A stretch of 64,000 nt of DNA, from the NCBI RefSeq assembly GCF_037975245.1, contig NC_092579.1, forward strand, positions 24,287,166-24,351,165, read 5' to 3'. Of this stretch, positions 34,521-46,012 are shown piece after piece. The first letter of the stretch is position 1, and each line of letters starts with the position of its first letter. Both the position numbers and the translations under genes were made by a program. The notes under the pieces were generated by a model that did not search any database, was not told the origin of the DNA, and was given only the letters and a program-made list of their open reading frames with translations. The DNA is from Apostichopus japonicus. Its lineage: Eukaryota; Echinodermata; Holothuroidea; Aspidochirotida; Stichopodidae.

Positions 34521-35453
34521 CAGTGGCGTAGCCAGGATTTTTTCAGTTGGGGGGAGAGCATTGGGGGGCTTGAACATTTCCTGGGGGGGCTTGACCATTT
34601 TCTTGTTACTATCTAAGCGGAGCGCCACCATGGGTTGGCGCGCAGCGTAGCAAAATTTTTTAGCTAAAAGGCCTCCTAGATCGTTGGAAATGACACTTCC
34701 CAGGCCTTCTAAGCTGCTCTAAAGTTTTCTCAACATCCTTTATTTTGAGATCCCATGTTTTGATATGGTCATCAAGTAGTTTAGTGAAATAAAAAAAGAT
34801 AAAAACAATCTGGTAAGTTACTTTGATATATCATGACATATCTTTTGTGAGTTTCACACCGGCATTGACATTTTTCGACAAATCTGCAAATTGTGCGTGA
34901 AAAATAACACTGGCGGATCCAGGGCTATTGTTTGGGAGGGGCCAAAGTGGCATTAGAGTGATATGGGGGAGGGGTCTAAGGGGAGGGGGTGACCCCCTCC
35001 CCTTTGGAAAATTTTCTATTTCTGAATGCCCTCAGATGCAATTTGGTGCGACAAAAGTGTACAATGGTGATGTTAATTTACTTGTAAAAAAAATGTTTCC
35101 CAGGTGTAATTTTCTAAAATATTTATAAAACAAAGTTGAGATCATCTTTCTCAAGAAATTTGATTTCTCATAGGTTATAAATTTCTTACAACCAGCCTGT
35201 AACTGCAAAATGGTGTTAAACTGTAAATCCTCATGCTCATACATTTACATAGCTTCCAACTCTTGAGAAGGCAAATGCTGGTCCATGCCACGAATCGCCG
35301 TCCTGGGGGTGTCCCCCTCCCCTTTTGAATTTTTTTTGGAATCCTGGTGATGCCTACATGTAAAATGGTGGCACTTAGAAAGGCTTTTGTCACCCAAAAT
35401 TTTCTGAGAAATATGCATTTTTTTGTGTGTAACATCAATAAATTGAATAGTAT

Positions 35454-35572
35454 ACAAATAATGAATGGTTATGAGTGCAATAGTGCAAATATTTCATGAG
35501 TTGAAAGATGGAATGTTCCATTCAACGAGGCGCAGCCGAGTTGAATGGAACAAATTACCATTCATTATTTGT
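35454..35572. repeat. Nested palindrome (two concentric inverted repeats)
   Basis: Outer arms are ACAAATAATGAATGG (35454-35468) and CCATTCATTATTTGT (35558-35572), perfect. Inner arms GTTCCATTCAAC and GTTGAATGGAAC surround GAGGCGCAGCCGA. It lies within the 34.5-41 kb element next to a further inverted-repeat partner at 40.2 kb. Confidence 0.85.
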
Positions 35573-36189
35573 TTTATACAACACCTTCAAATTTGGATAT
35601 AATTGGATGTAAAATGCACTCATGCAACAGATTGTTTTGAACAGACAGGTTTCTCTGCTCTCTTACCATTGAAAAAAGTGCTACCAAAAAAGTATAACGC
35701 ATGGTTCTATCATCATAGCGTGCAATAGAGCGGATTTTGCATGCAATCGACGAGCAATTGACCAATCAAATCGTCCCCGTTCTGGCGTAGTGACGAATGT
35801 TCAAAATGTGAGTTTTGAGAAAACGCGCTCTAAAGATTTTCATATTTTGACTTTAGTATAGCGTAACTAAAAGAGGATCTTTTTTTTACCGAAAGTTGTC
35901 AATATTTTAAATATAACAAAAAGAACTTTGAGTTCTCATGTTTGTTGCTGAAATTTCTTACATAGTAGTAATTTTAGTGTAAACATTTTCGTCGTTATGT
36001 CATGTCATTTTCAGTTAATTTTAGACATTCGCCACACATTGATCTGTGCTAGAACTAAATTTTGAGGTTTCGTCCTGTCACAGACTTGTATTCGTCACTT
36101 TTGTGTGTAGTAGCCATAGGGTACACCGTGAATGTTCACTGTCACATGGGGAGAGGAAGGGGGGTTAGGTGGAATAACCTTACGATAGA

Positions 36190-36665
36190 AGAAAATAATC
36201 GAAGGGGTGGTACATTGGTCTTATTAATTTTAAAAAGAATGTCCACGGTTTACTTTAATGTATAAAATAGACAAGGAATGGGTTATACGCAGGTATCAAC
36301 ATACGTGTTTTAGTATGTTTTTCTTGAGTGACATGGATGGAGTCGGATATGACGAAGGGAGGTGGTATATAGGGCAAGGCGAACCGGCTGTTGAAATGGT
36401 GGTATATTGGTCTTATTAATTTAAAAAGAACGCCCACGTTTTGTTGCAATGTATAAAATAGACAAGGAATTTGTATGGGTTATAGGCGGATGTAAGTGTT
36501 TTAGTATGTGTTTCTTGGGTGAAATGTAGGGTGTCGGATAGAGAGATGTTGAGGTAGGGAGGGCAAGGAGAGCCGGCTGCTGAAAGGGTTATATATTGGT
36601 CCTATTTATTTTAAAGAACCCCCACCATTTTCTATAATGTATAAAATAGACAAGGTATATGATGA
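36190..36665. repeat. Three-copy repeat, period about 190 bp
   Basis: Text around GGTCTTATTAATTTTAAAAA, AATGTATAAAATAGACAAGG and GTGTTTTAGTATGT occurs near 36210, 36410 and 36600, with the third copy cut short. Confidence 0.85.
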
Positions 36666-36884
36666 AATGTGAACACATGCAGTTGCAAAAATAATAGTTC
36701 CAGTGGCGTAATCTGTTAAGTCGGAACTCTTATAAAGCACACAGACTACGGAAAATTGTGTGCAATTCTTCATTTTCAAGTTAGTGTATTACGTGAAATG
36801 TCTCTGACGATAGTTTCTAAGTATCCTTCAAACGCTTTGGGAAGCTATTCCACTATACTATCCCCTTAAACGGAATGTGAAATT

Positions 36885-37172
36885 TTATTACGCTCACAGG
36901 CACATTCATAATAACCAACCCAACAACTGTGCAATTGTTCAAGTGTTTCCAAGTTGTACTATAGTATGTTGTTCCTTCTTTTTATTTCCTTCCAGTATAC
37001 ATATAAACAAATTCTTACGCTCACAGGCACATTCATAATATCCAACCCAACCTCGTGTGAATCCTCAGATTTAAAGAAGGAAATAACTGTGCCATTGTTC
37101 AAGTGTTTCCAAGATGTACTGTGGTATGTTGTTCCTTCTTTATATTTCCTTCCAGTATACATATAAAAACTA
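36885..37172. repeat. Two-copy tandem duplication of about 126-146 bp
   Basis: CGCTCACAGGCACATTCATA starts both copies (36892 and 37018) and TTTCCTTCCAGTATACATAT ends both. The second has a 20-bp insertion (CTCGTGTGAATCCTCAGATT). Confidence 0.92.
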
Positions 37173-38079
37173 TAGAGAGGAGTCATATAACACCTCAACA
37201 AGAAGAATAACTCATATATAAGTTTTTTTTTTTTAAGATGATAGGATACCAAACAGTCCAAGAAGAACTAATATAAAAAGGGAGAAAATGTCAAGATGAT
37301 AGGATATCATATAAAATACATCTACTAATACAAAAGTTATTACATAAAACGATATAACAAACAAACTATAACAAACATTCTAAGTGCTCGAATGGAATGT
37401 ATAAAGCAGCACGGTAAATAAATGAGTTGCTGTAAACTTGCGTTCGGTATTTTGTGTGGATTTCTTAGATTTCTGCTGGATTTGTGCAGGAGAGTTTTCA
37501 GTACAGTATACAAAGGGTTATTCTGATCACTGTAAATCTTATTAGCCATTCTTGTAAACTCAGGTCTTGCAGCAGCATTTACTTTTTCTAAAAGTATATT
37601 GTATTCTAAATTAATATAGATGATGTGTATTTAAGAAACTTCATTCTTCTTTTCTTTGCTTTTTTTTTGCAATATAAAATGGTACCAGGCAGGCACTGTA
37701 TAGATCACATGTGCCAGGGTAGAATAATAGTATTGAAAACATTTTCCTTAGCATTTTGGTTAAAGAAAGACACAACGTAAGCCACACTAGATACTATATA
37801 ATATACTTTTTTAATACCTTAATGCTTTGCAAGAAAAGGTCAAACTGTCGTCACTGTATACTCCCAGTACTCAGTTTTGGAGGTTCTAGCCACATCAGAT
37901 CCCTCAATAATAATAATAATACGTTGCGACCTTGATAGAATGAGACCTTCATGTTTTATGGTTTATTTTCAAAAACAAATTTCCCTTATTTTTTTTGGGG
38001 GGGGGGGGGGGTGGGAGTTACGCAATAAAGTCTTGCGGTCACATGTTGGAACTATGTCATTTACAGAACACTGAAAATT

Positions 38080-38382
38080 TCATTGGTCAGTTTCAACAGA
38101 GCTCTTATGAATTGTACATGATACAGCAGTATCATCGGCATATTTTGTTATAGAAATGTGTGAGTTTGACCTAATTTCATCAGTATATATAGTAAATAAT
38201 ATAGCATATAATGGACCCCCCCCCCTCCCACCCCAAGGCACACCAACCTTTATTTCCAATATTTCCGATAACCCTTTATCCAACCTTACTTGTCTGGGCC
38301 ATCCTTGAAGAAATTGTGTCAGCCAATGAATAAGCCATGTTTCTTTGATAAATCGTAAAAGATCCTTCATTAATTGAAGCAT
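38080..38382 (-). pseudogene. LINE reverse-transcriptase fragment with YADD
   Basis: The minus frame reads WLIHWLTQFLQGW, then RQVRLDKGLSE, GVPWGG, LYAILFTIYTDEIR and ITKYADDTAVSC. GVPQGG..gplLF.iYt.Di and (Y/F)ADD are RT motifs 4 and 5 of non-LTR elements of the Jockey/CR1 type. It is a 100-residue remnant with nothing of the rest of ORF2, inside the hAT element at 34.5-41 kb. Confidence 0.85.
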
Positions 38383-38659
38383 TTGGCAAGACAGTATTAA
38401 AGGTTGCTATACAGATTTTCTAGTAATTCGGTCTAAACGTCCCCCCCCCTTCCTCGTCCTTTGTAGCAAAGTAACTACTTAAGTATAAACTATGCTAGTA
38501 CCTTCCAAAGTTTCATGTAAAAGTATGTGACCTTCAATTATGTAACTAGGTATTACTTAGCTAGAAAAGGGTAGTTTTAAGTTAGGCTAGAGTAATGCTC
38601 GTGATGAGCAAAGCCGCCAACAGCTAAGAGAAACCGAACTTCTTTAGGGAGATGTTACA

Positions 38660-39075
38660 TTTGTAACGATTTGACGATTTGTATCTCGGCAAAACGTCAA
38701 TTTTCAGATTGTTCTCATTTTGACGAGTTGTCGTATCTCAACAAAACGTCAATTTTCAGATTTTTTTCATTTTGGCGACTCAGCTAAACGTTAACATTCA
38801 GATTTTATTCATTTTGACGACTTGCTGTATCTCAGCAAAACGTCAATTTTCAATATTTTGTCATTTTGACGACATGCTGTATCTCGGCAAAACGTCAATT
38901 TTCAGATTTTTGTCAGTTTGACGACTTGTTGTATCTCGGCAAAACGTTGAGATTCAAAATTTTGTCATTTTGACGACTTGTTGCATCTCGGCAAATTTAA
39001 TAATTTTGTCGTTTTGACGAGTTGTTAAACTCGGCAAAACGTCTTTTTCCGAATTTTGTCATTTTGACGAGTTTG
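38660..39075. repeat. Minisatellite, about 7 copies of 55-60 bp (GTATCTCGGCAAAACGTCAA)
   Basis: TTTTGACGACTTG(T/C)TGTATCTC and GGCAAAACGTCAATTTTCAG alternate seven times, with some copies truncated. It is CpG-containing, unlike the surroundings. Confidence 0.92.
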
Positions 39076-39240
39076 TTTCTCTTTCATCACCATGTCCCTT
39101 CTACGCTTCCGTAGTATATGAATACTGTATTAATCAATTAAATGACGAGGTGAACTAATAAAGATATTACCTTCCCATAATCCTGGGTGTTTTCAAATGG
39201 CAGTTAGTTGGTTCTCAAGTCAGTATGGCATGGTTGTTAT

Positions 39241-39937
39241 CAGGCGCGGCGGAACGGGAAAATTATTGGGGGGGCTAATGTGTAGAGACTATCAAAGCCT
39301 CTGTATATAAGGCTCTGGAGACTATCTAAGCGGAGCGCCACCATCGGTTGGCGCGGAGCGTACAAGAAAATTTTGGGTTTTTAAAACCTCCAGATGGCCG
39401 GAAACGGCACTTCCCGAGTGTTTTATGCTGCGAATACCTAGCCCTAAAATATGGGTCTCAAGCCTGCAATTTTTTTCAGATTGCACGTAAAAATCTGTAA
39501 AAACATTGTAATTTGTATATTCGATGGTGTTTCAAGAGGGTGGCTATTACTCGTAGTGTACTCGCAAAGACGTTTTTGAGTGTAGTAAATTACTACCAAT
39601 TAAATGCAATAATTAAATAAATGTCTTAAGAAATAACAGAAAGCATTTCTTAATGTCAACAAATGGGGTAATTCCAAAACCATGTGCAGTTGCCAACAAA
39701 TTTCTATGAACCAAGCACTGTGACGAATGCATGTACCCCCAGCATTTACTAAAATTATTACACCTATATAGTATACGTGTGCATCGGACAGATCAACAAG
39801 TATGCATTGAAAAATGAGCAGATGCACGTTTCGGAGCCTTGGTAAATATTGGGGGGGCTTATCATGCATTTGCCCCCTCAACTTTTTCATTGGGGGGGGC
39901 TGAGCCCCCCCAAGCCCCCCCGGTTCCGCCGCCACTG
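39241..39937. mobile_element. 697-bp hAT-type non-autonomous element, nested, perfect 8-bp duplication
   Basis: Left end CAGGCGCGGCGGAACGGG; right end, inverted, CAGTGGCGGCGGAACCGG. GTTGTTAT flanks both sides (39233-39240, 39938-39945). It has the GCGCCACCATCGGTTGGCGC hairpin (39335-39354) and G/C runs near the ends. No ORF of its own. It inserted into the larger 34.5-41 kb element, so it is younger than that one. Confidence 0.88.
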
Positions 39938-41754
39938 GTTGTTATGTTCGGCTTGTTCCAAAGGGTAATATTCGTCGATATGCAAAAATGCATGGACCTT
40001 AGACAAATAGTGTTACTGAGTGGTTGTAATGATGACTAAAGTATTCGTCAGTATGTAAAAACGAGAGTGGGTCTTAGGTGGACATTCGTCAAAAATGAGT
40101 CAGAAAAAACGAAAAAATAGACAGTTTTAAAACTTCTAACCCGGCTCAACCGATTCTTCACCCTCGAAGTAGGTAAGAACAATATTTAACTCAATTTCGC
40201 CAAAAGTGCACGTTCGCCACTACGCGAAAACGGGGACGAAATGGCCGGAATATAATTAGGTGTTGTATAATAGGTGATAATTCATTCTTTCCCGTGGCAT
40301 GAAAATGTTCGCTGCTCGCCCCAATGAAAAGAAATATAGGCTAATTTGAGGTTCAAATGATGCTGTAAAGGAGGTTTTATACTCTATTATGCTAAATGCT
40401 AAAGAAATGATGGTTGCTAAGTCAAGATTTGATGCAAATTTTTTTATGTATACTTGACAATTACAATGCGGTTTTTTCGGACGCTTGTGAGGGTCAGCGG
40501 GTTTGGGTGTTAGAATGCGGGTCTAATTCCCGCGAATTGCGGGTCAGTTGGGAGCTCTGCATTTAATTTTAAACCAGAAAACGAAAAGGTTTAGACTATT
40601 AGTATTAGTATTTATTTGTATGTTAGGGATTATGGATATTTTAAAAAAGAGTGACAAAGGCAAGTTTGCCTGAACAGTCGAACACACAGATTCAGTAGTA
40701 AACATTATGTGTGTTGTAGTCTTGTAGAGCAGGAATTATATTATTCGACGGTCGTTAACATGCGTTTTCAGTACAGTGCGACTACTGTAGACTTCTCGAC
40801 CTATGCGCTATGTCACGTCAGGTTTTTCAGCAACTATAGCCTACTGCCGGTCAGCGGTCGAAGGGTCGTTCATGAGTGGTCATCATGGAGATTCGAGACC
40901 ATTCAGACCAATGATATATTTTTCGCACATGTAATTTTTTTTCGACACCCAAAATCCCAGTGAGGGGGCGACTGGGGGCGACAAGCTTTCATGGGGGGGG
41001 GGGGGGCTGTCGCCCCCACGCCCCCCGTAGCTACACCACTGCTTGGGAGAGTCTTATGTTCCAAATGTTGTTAAAAAAGACATAAATTAATTTCGGTACC
41101 ATAAAGCCAATTGATGCTTCCTCCTTTTTGCATCAGTTCGTAGTGCCCTTAAACGATAAAGTACGTAGCAAAAGCCTGTTGCGTTTTAAGAGAGTACATT
41201 ATTATCCAAAATTAGTTTTGTCTTCATTGTCTGCAGGTTCATCCTTTCGTTCTTATAGTAAACCATTGGAAAGGTTTCTTAAACTTTAATATCATAAAGA
41301 TCTATGTGATTTCATAAGTAGGCTATATCTTAGAAAACTGTCCTTTTCTTTTTGCGCTGGCGTGATTTCGCTTTCTCAAAAAGCAAATCGTTGTCCCTGA
41401 ATGTGTGCGAGGCTACTACGAACCAACACATAAACCATTATCCATCGTAATGAGACATCTGTATATGAAACAGTAGAGTCGCATATGACAGTTCCTTATA
41501 GTACTAGTAGAAAGCAGTATACAGAGATTCCCCTCCTTGTGCGACAGCGAAGTACATGACTGGTACTGAAGTCGGCGCTCTAAAACAATATAAACATATT
41601 CCAATACCCAGCAAAATGGGATTTAAAAGAAATCATGTCTTCAATAGAGGAGGCCCGAGAGCTGAGTGTCACATCCGGCGGGCGTCTAGATGTGTCAAAT
41701 ACAAAATATTGCTCACCCAAGCCCAAACCATGATTGGGCTTAGGATAATTGGTG

Positions 41755-42010
41755 TATAGTATTTAAATGGTCTGGCTCCACAGTACCTTGTGGACATGTT
41801 CCGTCACACGAATAATATACACAACCACTCCCTAAGGTCTACCACACAAAATAATTTATTCATACAGTGTTGAAATAGCCAGAATCATCAGAAAACATTT
41901 TCATATGTTGCTGCTAAGGAGTGGAACGAGTTCAAGTATCAAAGGAGTGTAAGAATACCGACTCCCGACTTTTTTAAACAAACAGTTTATCAAGGACTTT
42001 AACTATACTT
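41755..42010 (+). pseudogene. LINE ORF2 C-terminal tail fragment (CR1/Jockey type)
   Basis: The plus frame reads LNGLAPQYLVDMFRH, then HSLRSTTQNN, a stop, and FSYVAAKEWNEFK ... PDFFKQTV. '(L)xGLAPxYLxDL', 'LRS', 'FsyaaaxxWNxLP' and 'FkxxL' are the ordered landmarks after the RT domain of CR1/Jockey LINEs. It is broken by a stop near 41871. Confidence 0.75.
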
Positions 42011-42759
42011 TCTTCTGCCCTTAATTTCTTTCATTGATTGTTCCATGTTGTATTTTATGCTGTTGTCAATTGTTCATGTATTTTTTCTTTTTCCATTGAA
42101 ATCTTGTTATTCACGTTTGTATTCTTATTGTTGTTATTATGATCATTTTAATTGTATTCTACTTATTCGCCCTAGAAAGAAAGAAAGAACTTATCATTAG
42201 GGCATATACGCCTCTATCGCCTATATCTATATCTATTACATGACAAAATTTGCGTGAATGGCCACCCATAAAGCACGAAGAAACCCCCGCAATGGGGAAA
42301 TTCCGGTGTGTGACGCAAGGCTAGCTAGGGTTGGAATTCCCAGAGTTATCTTTGAACCAAACAGTATATTTACAAATCGCAGACTTTGTACTAAATGAGT
42401 AATTCCTAAGAATACTACTTCTAACTTTAGTCCTACTGAGATTGAAACTGATAACAATGTCTTATAAAATGATGCACGAACGTACTCGAGAGTACCAGGA
42501 AAACAACGTTTCTTCGTTCAATAGGACGGGTAATTTTGCATTTTCTATTCAACTTTCAATCTAAATGAATATGTCGTTAGGCACCGTATAGGCTAGGCCT
42601 TATGTTCATTAATCATTTAGCCTATTCTCGTTACCGTAGCCTTGTATTTTATGAAGTGTTTGGTATGTACAATATATTGCAACTTAAGCATTAGCAACAT
42701 TCAACTTCTAGGTTTCGGTCTAAAGGAGGGGCGCATGGGTCCACTTCCGGTGCCAAACA

Positions 42760-43020
42760 AGGATGTAGAATTGTATGTATGTATGTATGTATATGTGATC
42801 TTCCCGCAAGCAGGAACTCGCGAAAGAAGCCATGAAGGCTTATAGACTCGCAAGCTGACGGAAGCCAATCTCTCGGCACACATCCATTTAACGTCCATGT
42901 CGGGAAGTTGTTATTGAACAACACCCTTGCCAGACGACACACCTTGCTGTCGGCGGGGAATCGAACCAGGGATCTCATGACTGGGAGACGCCGGCGTTAA
43001 CCACTAGGCTATACACTCCG
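42760..43020 (-). mobile_element. tRNA-derived SINE
   Basis: On the minus strand a tRNA-like head has box A TAGCCTAGTGG (43001-43011) and a perfect box B GGTTCGATTCC (42957-42967) at tRNA spacing. An unrelated body of about 190 bp and a (CATA)n tail (plus-strand GTATGTATGTATGTAT near 42776-42790) follow. The head alone does not fold into a credible tRNA with intact acceptor stem and terminator, so it is a SINE, not a tRNA gene. Confidence 0.88.
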
Positions 43021-43096
43021 AATTAAAATGGGGATTTATAGTTCCATCAGAACAGAAAACTAGCTCAACAAATAATAGGGTTGCCAGATATTAGCA

Positions 43097-43374
43097 CAGG
43101 CGCGTAGCCAGGAATTTGCCAAGGGAGAGGCGAAACTGTAGATTCGGCATTGCAAACTATCTTAGCGTAGCGCCACCATGGTTGGCGCGAAAATTGACTG
43201 AAAATGCCTCCCAGATTGCTGGAAATGGCACTTCCCAGGCCTTGTAAGTTGCATCTAAGCATTTTCTCTTTTGAAAATACTAGCGTTATCATAAAAACGT
43301 TTAAATTTTTTTTTTAAATATGCTCAAGGGGGGGGTGGCTGCCCCCTTCGCCCCTCCCCTTGGCTACGCGCCTG
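43097..43374. mobile_element. 278-bp hAT-type MITE with 8-bp duplication (7/8 match)
   Basis: Ends CAGGCGCGTAGCCAGGAA and, inverted, CAGGCGCGTAGCCAAGGG. Flanks TATTAGCA (43089-43096) and TTTTAGCA (43375-43382). Carries the GCGCCACCATGGTTGGCGC hairpin (43170-43188), linking it to the other family members. Confidence 0.86.
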
Positions 43375-43382
43375 TTTTAGCA

Positions 43383-44920
43383 CAGGATGAAATATTGGTC
43401 TGCCTCCATGGGTACAGCTTCGGATGATGAACTTTAATTAAATATGAAATTATCAATGGAAAACAGTTCCAGGTGTTTACGTAAAATAAAATATCTATTT
43501 GTAAACCAAGCGCCAGGTATAAATAACTTCTCTGAAAACTCCACAGGTAAATAGCTTCAAGTGTCCACTTAACTTTTCATTAATTTAATACTGGTCCTCT
43601 ACTCTATTACTGGTGAAGTTAGTCTAAGAAAATAATTATGATCTTGTGCCCAACCATCTCAAACCTTATCCTTCCTCTTCTCTTCTCTCACTATTCCAAG
43701 CTCGGCTTCAGTATCTTTTCTTGACTTTTTTCCCCGTACCATCATACCTTAGATACATTCCATCCCATAATTCCTAAAATACATCCCATAATCATAAGAA
43801 TACAGACCACCTTAAACCAATCAAACACAAAGGTTGGTTCATTGAATATTCATAATTTAGCCTTGTCTCAACTTTCCCGCTCCAATTCTAGTCCAGCTTG
43901 CCCTCCACTTCCAAAATGTTCTCCTGTTGCTTTTCGGCACATTTCCTGAAGGAGAAAACTTGGGCCGATTGATACAGACTCTATATGGAGTATTTGACTT
44001 ATAGTATAGCCTAACATTGAAACAGCACAATACGAAGTATAGCGGATCAAATTTACTGTGACTCAAGATGAACAAAAAACAACTTCACCACAATAATCAT
44101 GTTCGTTTTGTTACTTTCTTGTATCCACCTGTTACTCTTTCCCCACCACTGCCTTGTTAGACCTGAGTCTGGACAAAAGATTGGACACTAGATTTAGCAT
44201 AGTCCTTATGTTTTGGAAGGTATCTAAGGTTAGAAAACCCAAGAAGACCATCACTGAAGTAATAACTGTGACTCAATAGGTCCATTACAAAAAGAATTCC
44301 TTAGACCAAACATATGACAGTTGGTAGCACAGTGGTTCCGAGTAATGATGCACTTAAATCTTAAACCAAAAAGTAGGACATGTTTGTCTGAGGGACAACC
44401 AGAATAGTTCCTTCAAAATTTGGCATAGGTATGGTTTCCTACCTTCCATATAATATGCCTATGAGATATATGTGGATAGAACTATTTGACTGACTCTAAT
44501 GAGTAAGTACATACCAGTGGTGTAGATCAGAATTAACCTGGGAAGCCCTCTATTGTTAGTAGCCAAAATAGGCTACTTATAGTACACCCCAGCATATATA
44601 CATTTTTACTGGAATTGACCAATTTGGAATGGAATGGTGCTGCCGCTTTGTGTGGCCACTCTCTGGCTAAGTTCACTCTCTAATTTCTGTCATTTTTCTC
44701 AGCCACCATTTTGTTATTTGCTAGTTAGTAAATCTTTTGCTATAGTGGTTACTGTATGCAGTGTCTTTCTTCTATGGACAATCCTGACTATTTTATTTGC
44801 ACCAAAGAGGGAGTGCGCCAAAATATCTGTAAGCTTGTGCCATGTAAGTCTCCTTGGCCAGACAATATCTCACCATGATCAGCTATGCAGTAATTTTAGT
44901 ATTATTTTTAACTACTCATT
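43383..44920. other. Intergenic, nothing firm; one hAT-like end at about 44515
   Basis: CAGTGGTGTAGATCAGAATT at 44516 looks like another hAT-family terminus, but no partner end or duplication was found. The antisense ORFs at 43857-44075 have no recognisable domain. Confidence 0.4.
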
Positions 44921-44929
44921 CACCAATCA

Positions 44930-45740
44930 GACTGTCTCCAGTATTTAGAAAACATTATGTATCGTCCCAGTCCCCATGAAACCCAAAACATCATACATGA
45001 ATGACCACCGGCCTGTGGCTTTGACCTCGGTAGTTTTCAAATCATGTGATTGTCTAGTATTATCACAAGAGTGAAGGACTTTATGGATCCTTGTCAGCTT
45101 CCTCACAGGAGTGACAGAAGTTGTGAAGAAATGGTTATTGACAATGTAACTTCCCACCTAGACCCTAAAGCAGTTGCTGTGAAACACAAGGTGGAAGACC
45201 TGTGTGAACGGAAAGAGTAGTAACTCAACAAGATATAATGCTCTTTGACTTTTTGTCAGCCTTCCACACAATCCAACCTTCTATGTTGGTGAATAGGCTA
45301 TATGGCCATGGGTGTCTCCAATCCTGTGACCTCCTGTATCCTGAATAACCGAACCTCTCTTTCGACTGCAATCAATGTTCTCGAACATTGTGAGTTTCTG
45401 CACAGTAGCACCCCAAGGTACAGTTTTAGTGCCTTACCTGTTCATCCTATACACATCAGACTGTAGGTCTGGGACGGATTCATGCCTGATTGTGAAGGTT
45501 TTGGATGACACTGCAATGATTGGACTGATCACTAATGATGATTCTACTCAGTATGTAAATGAGATATATAAATTTATTGACTACTGCAAGCCTGCAAGGG
45601 TTATTTTCTCCAACCAGCCGTTCGCCAGTTAAACTAAGGAAATGTTTTTTTATTTCAGAACCAACAGTTGCCGTCTTGACTCTATTGTAAATTCTGATTC
45701 TCCAGTTGAATGGGTTCATTCTTATTAGTACTTGGTGGGG
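44930..45740 (+). pseudogene. CR1/Rex-like LINE reverse-transcriptase remnant
   Basis: In shifting plus frames one can follow the RT order: near 44960 'P.PMKPKTSYMNDHRPVAL', then about 45230-45310 'LFDFLSAFHTIQPSMLVNRL', then 45405 'APQGTVLVPYLFILYTSDC', then 'KVLDDTAMIGLI'. These equal RT blocks ending with (F/Y)ADD, here LDD. Stops and frameshifts interrupt it. Only the last 85-codon piece (45375-45632) stays open. Confidence 0.8.
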
Positions 45741-46012
45741 GAGGGGAGGGGGTCATTATAAACAACAAACTTAGTAGGTCAGATAACGTTGATCTAATCA
45801 TGTCAAAGGAGGAAATTAATGTCATTTCATGTCAATCATACTCTTTGATCACTATTTTATTGTTCGGTTATTACTAGTTTCACAAACTGTATTGTGTGTT
45901 GGTGTGGCAGCGTTGCTTTGGAACAGGATTAAAAGAAGTCTGAGTATCTGATCGGGAATCACCAACTGCCCAGGCTGGACTAATTCTATCACTCATGCCT
46001 CAAACATAAACA

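Larger units (their letters stand above)
35576..40268. repeat. Inner long-range inverted repeat inside the hAT element
   Basis: ATACAACACCT (35576-35586) pairs with AGGTGTTGTAT (40258-40268). CGTCCCCGTT..CGTAGTGACGAA (35772-35798) pairs with TTCGCCACTACG..AACGGGGACG (40213-40238). The arms are diverged and unequally spaced. They could be ends of another transposon nested in the hAT copy; no duplication was found. Confidence 0.5.
34521..41041. mobile_element. 6.5-kb hAT-type transposon with perfect 8-bp target duplication
   Basis: The left end is CAGTGGCGTAGCCAGGATTT and the right end, read inverted, is CAGTGGTGTAGCTACGGGGG. CTTGGGAG flanks it exactly on both sides (34513-34520 and 41042-41049). 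An 8-bp duplication with CA(G)..TG ends is the hAT hallmark. A subterminal hairpin, GCGCCACCATGGGTTGGCGC (34622-34641), is shared with the elements at 39.3 and 43.2 kb. I see no transposase ORF. The interior is filled by a second hAT element, a LINE fragment, inner inverted repeats and minisatellites, so it is non-autonomous and composite. Confidence 0.82.

Noticed and set aside
42957-43019. tRNA gene on the minus strand
   Set aside because: A and B boxes are present, but the stretch continues into a SINE body and CATA tail without a tRNA 3' end or a T-run terminator.
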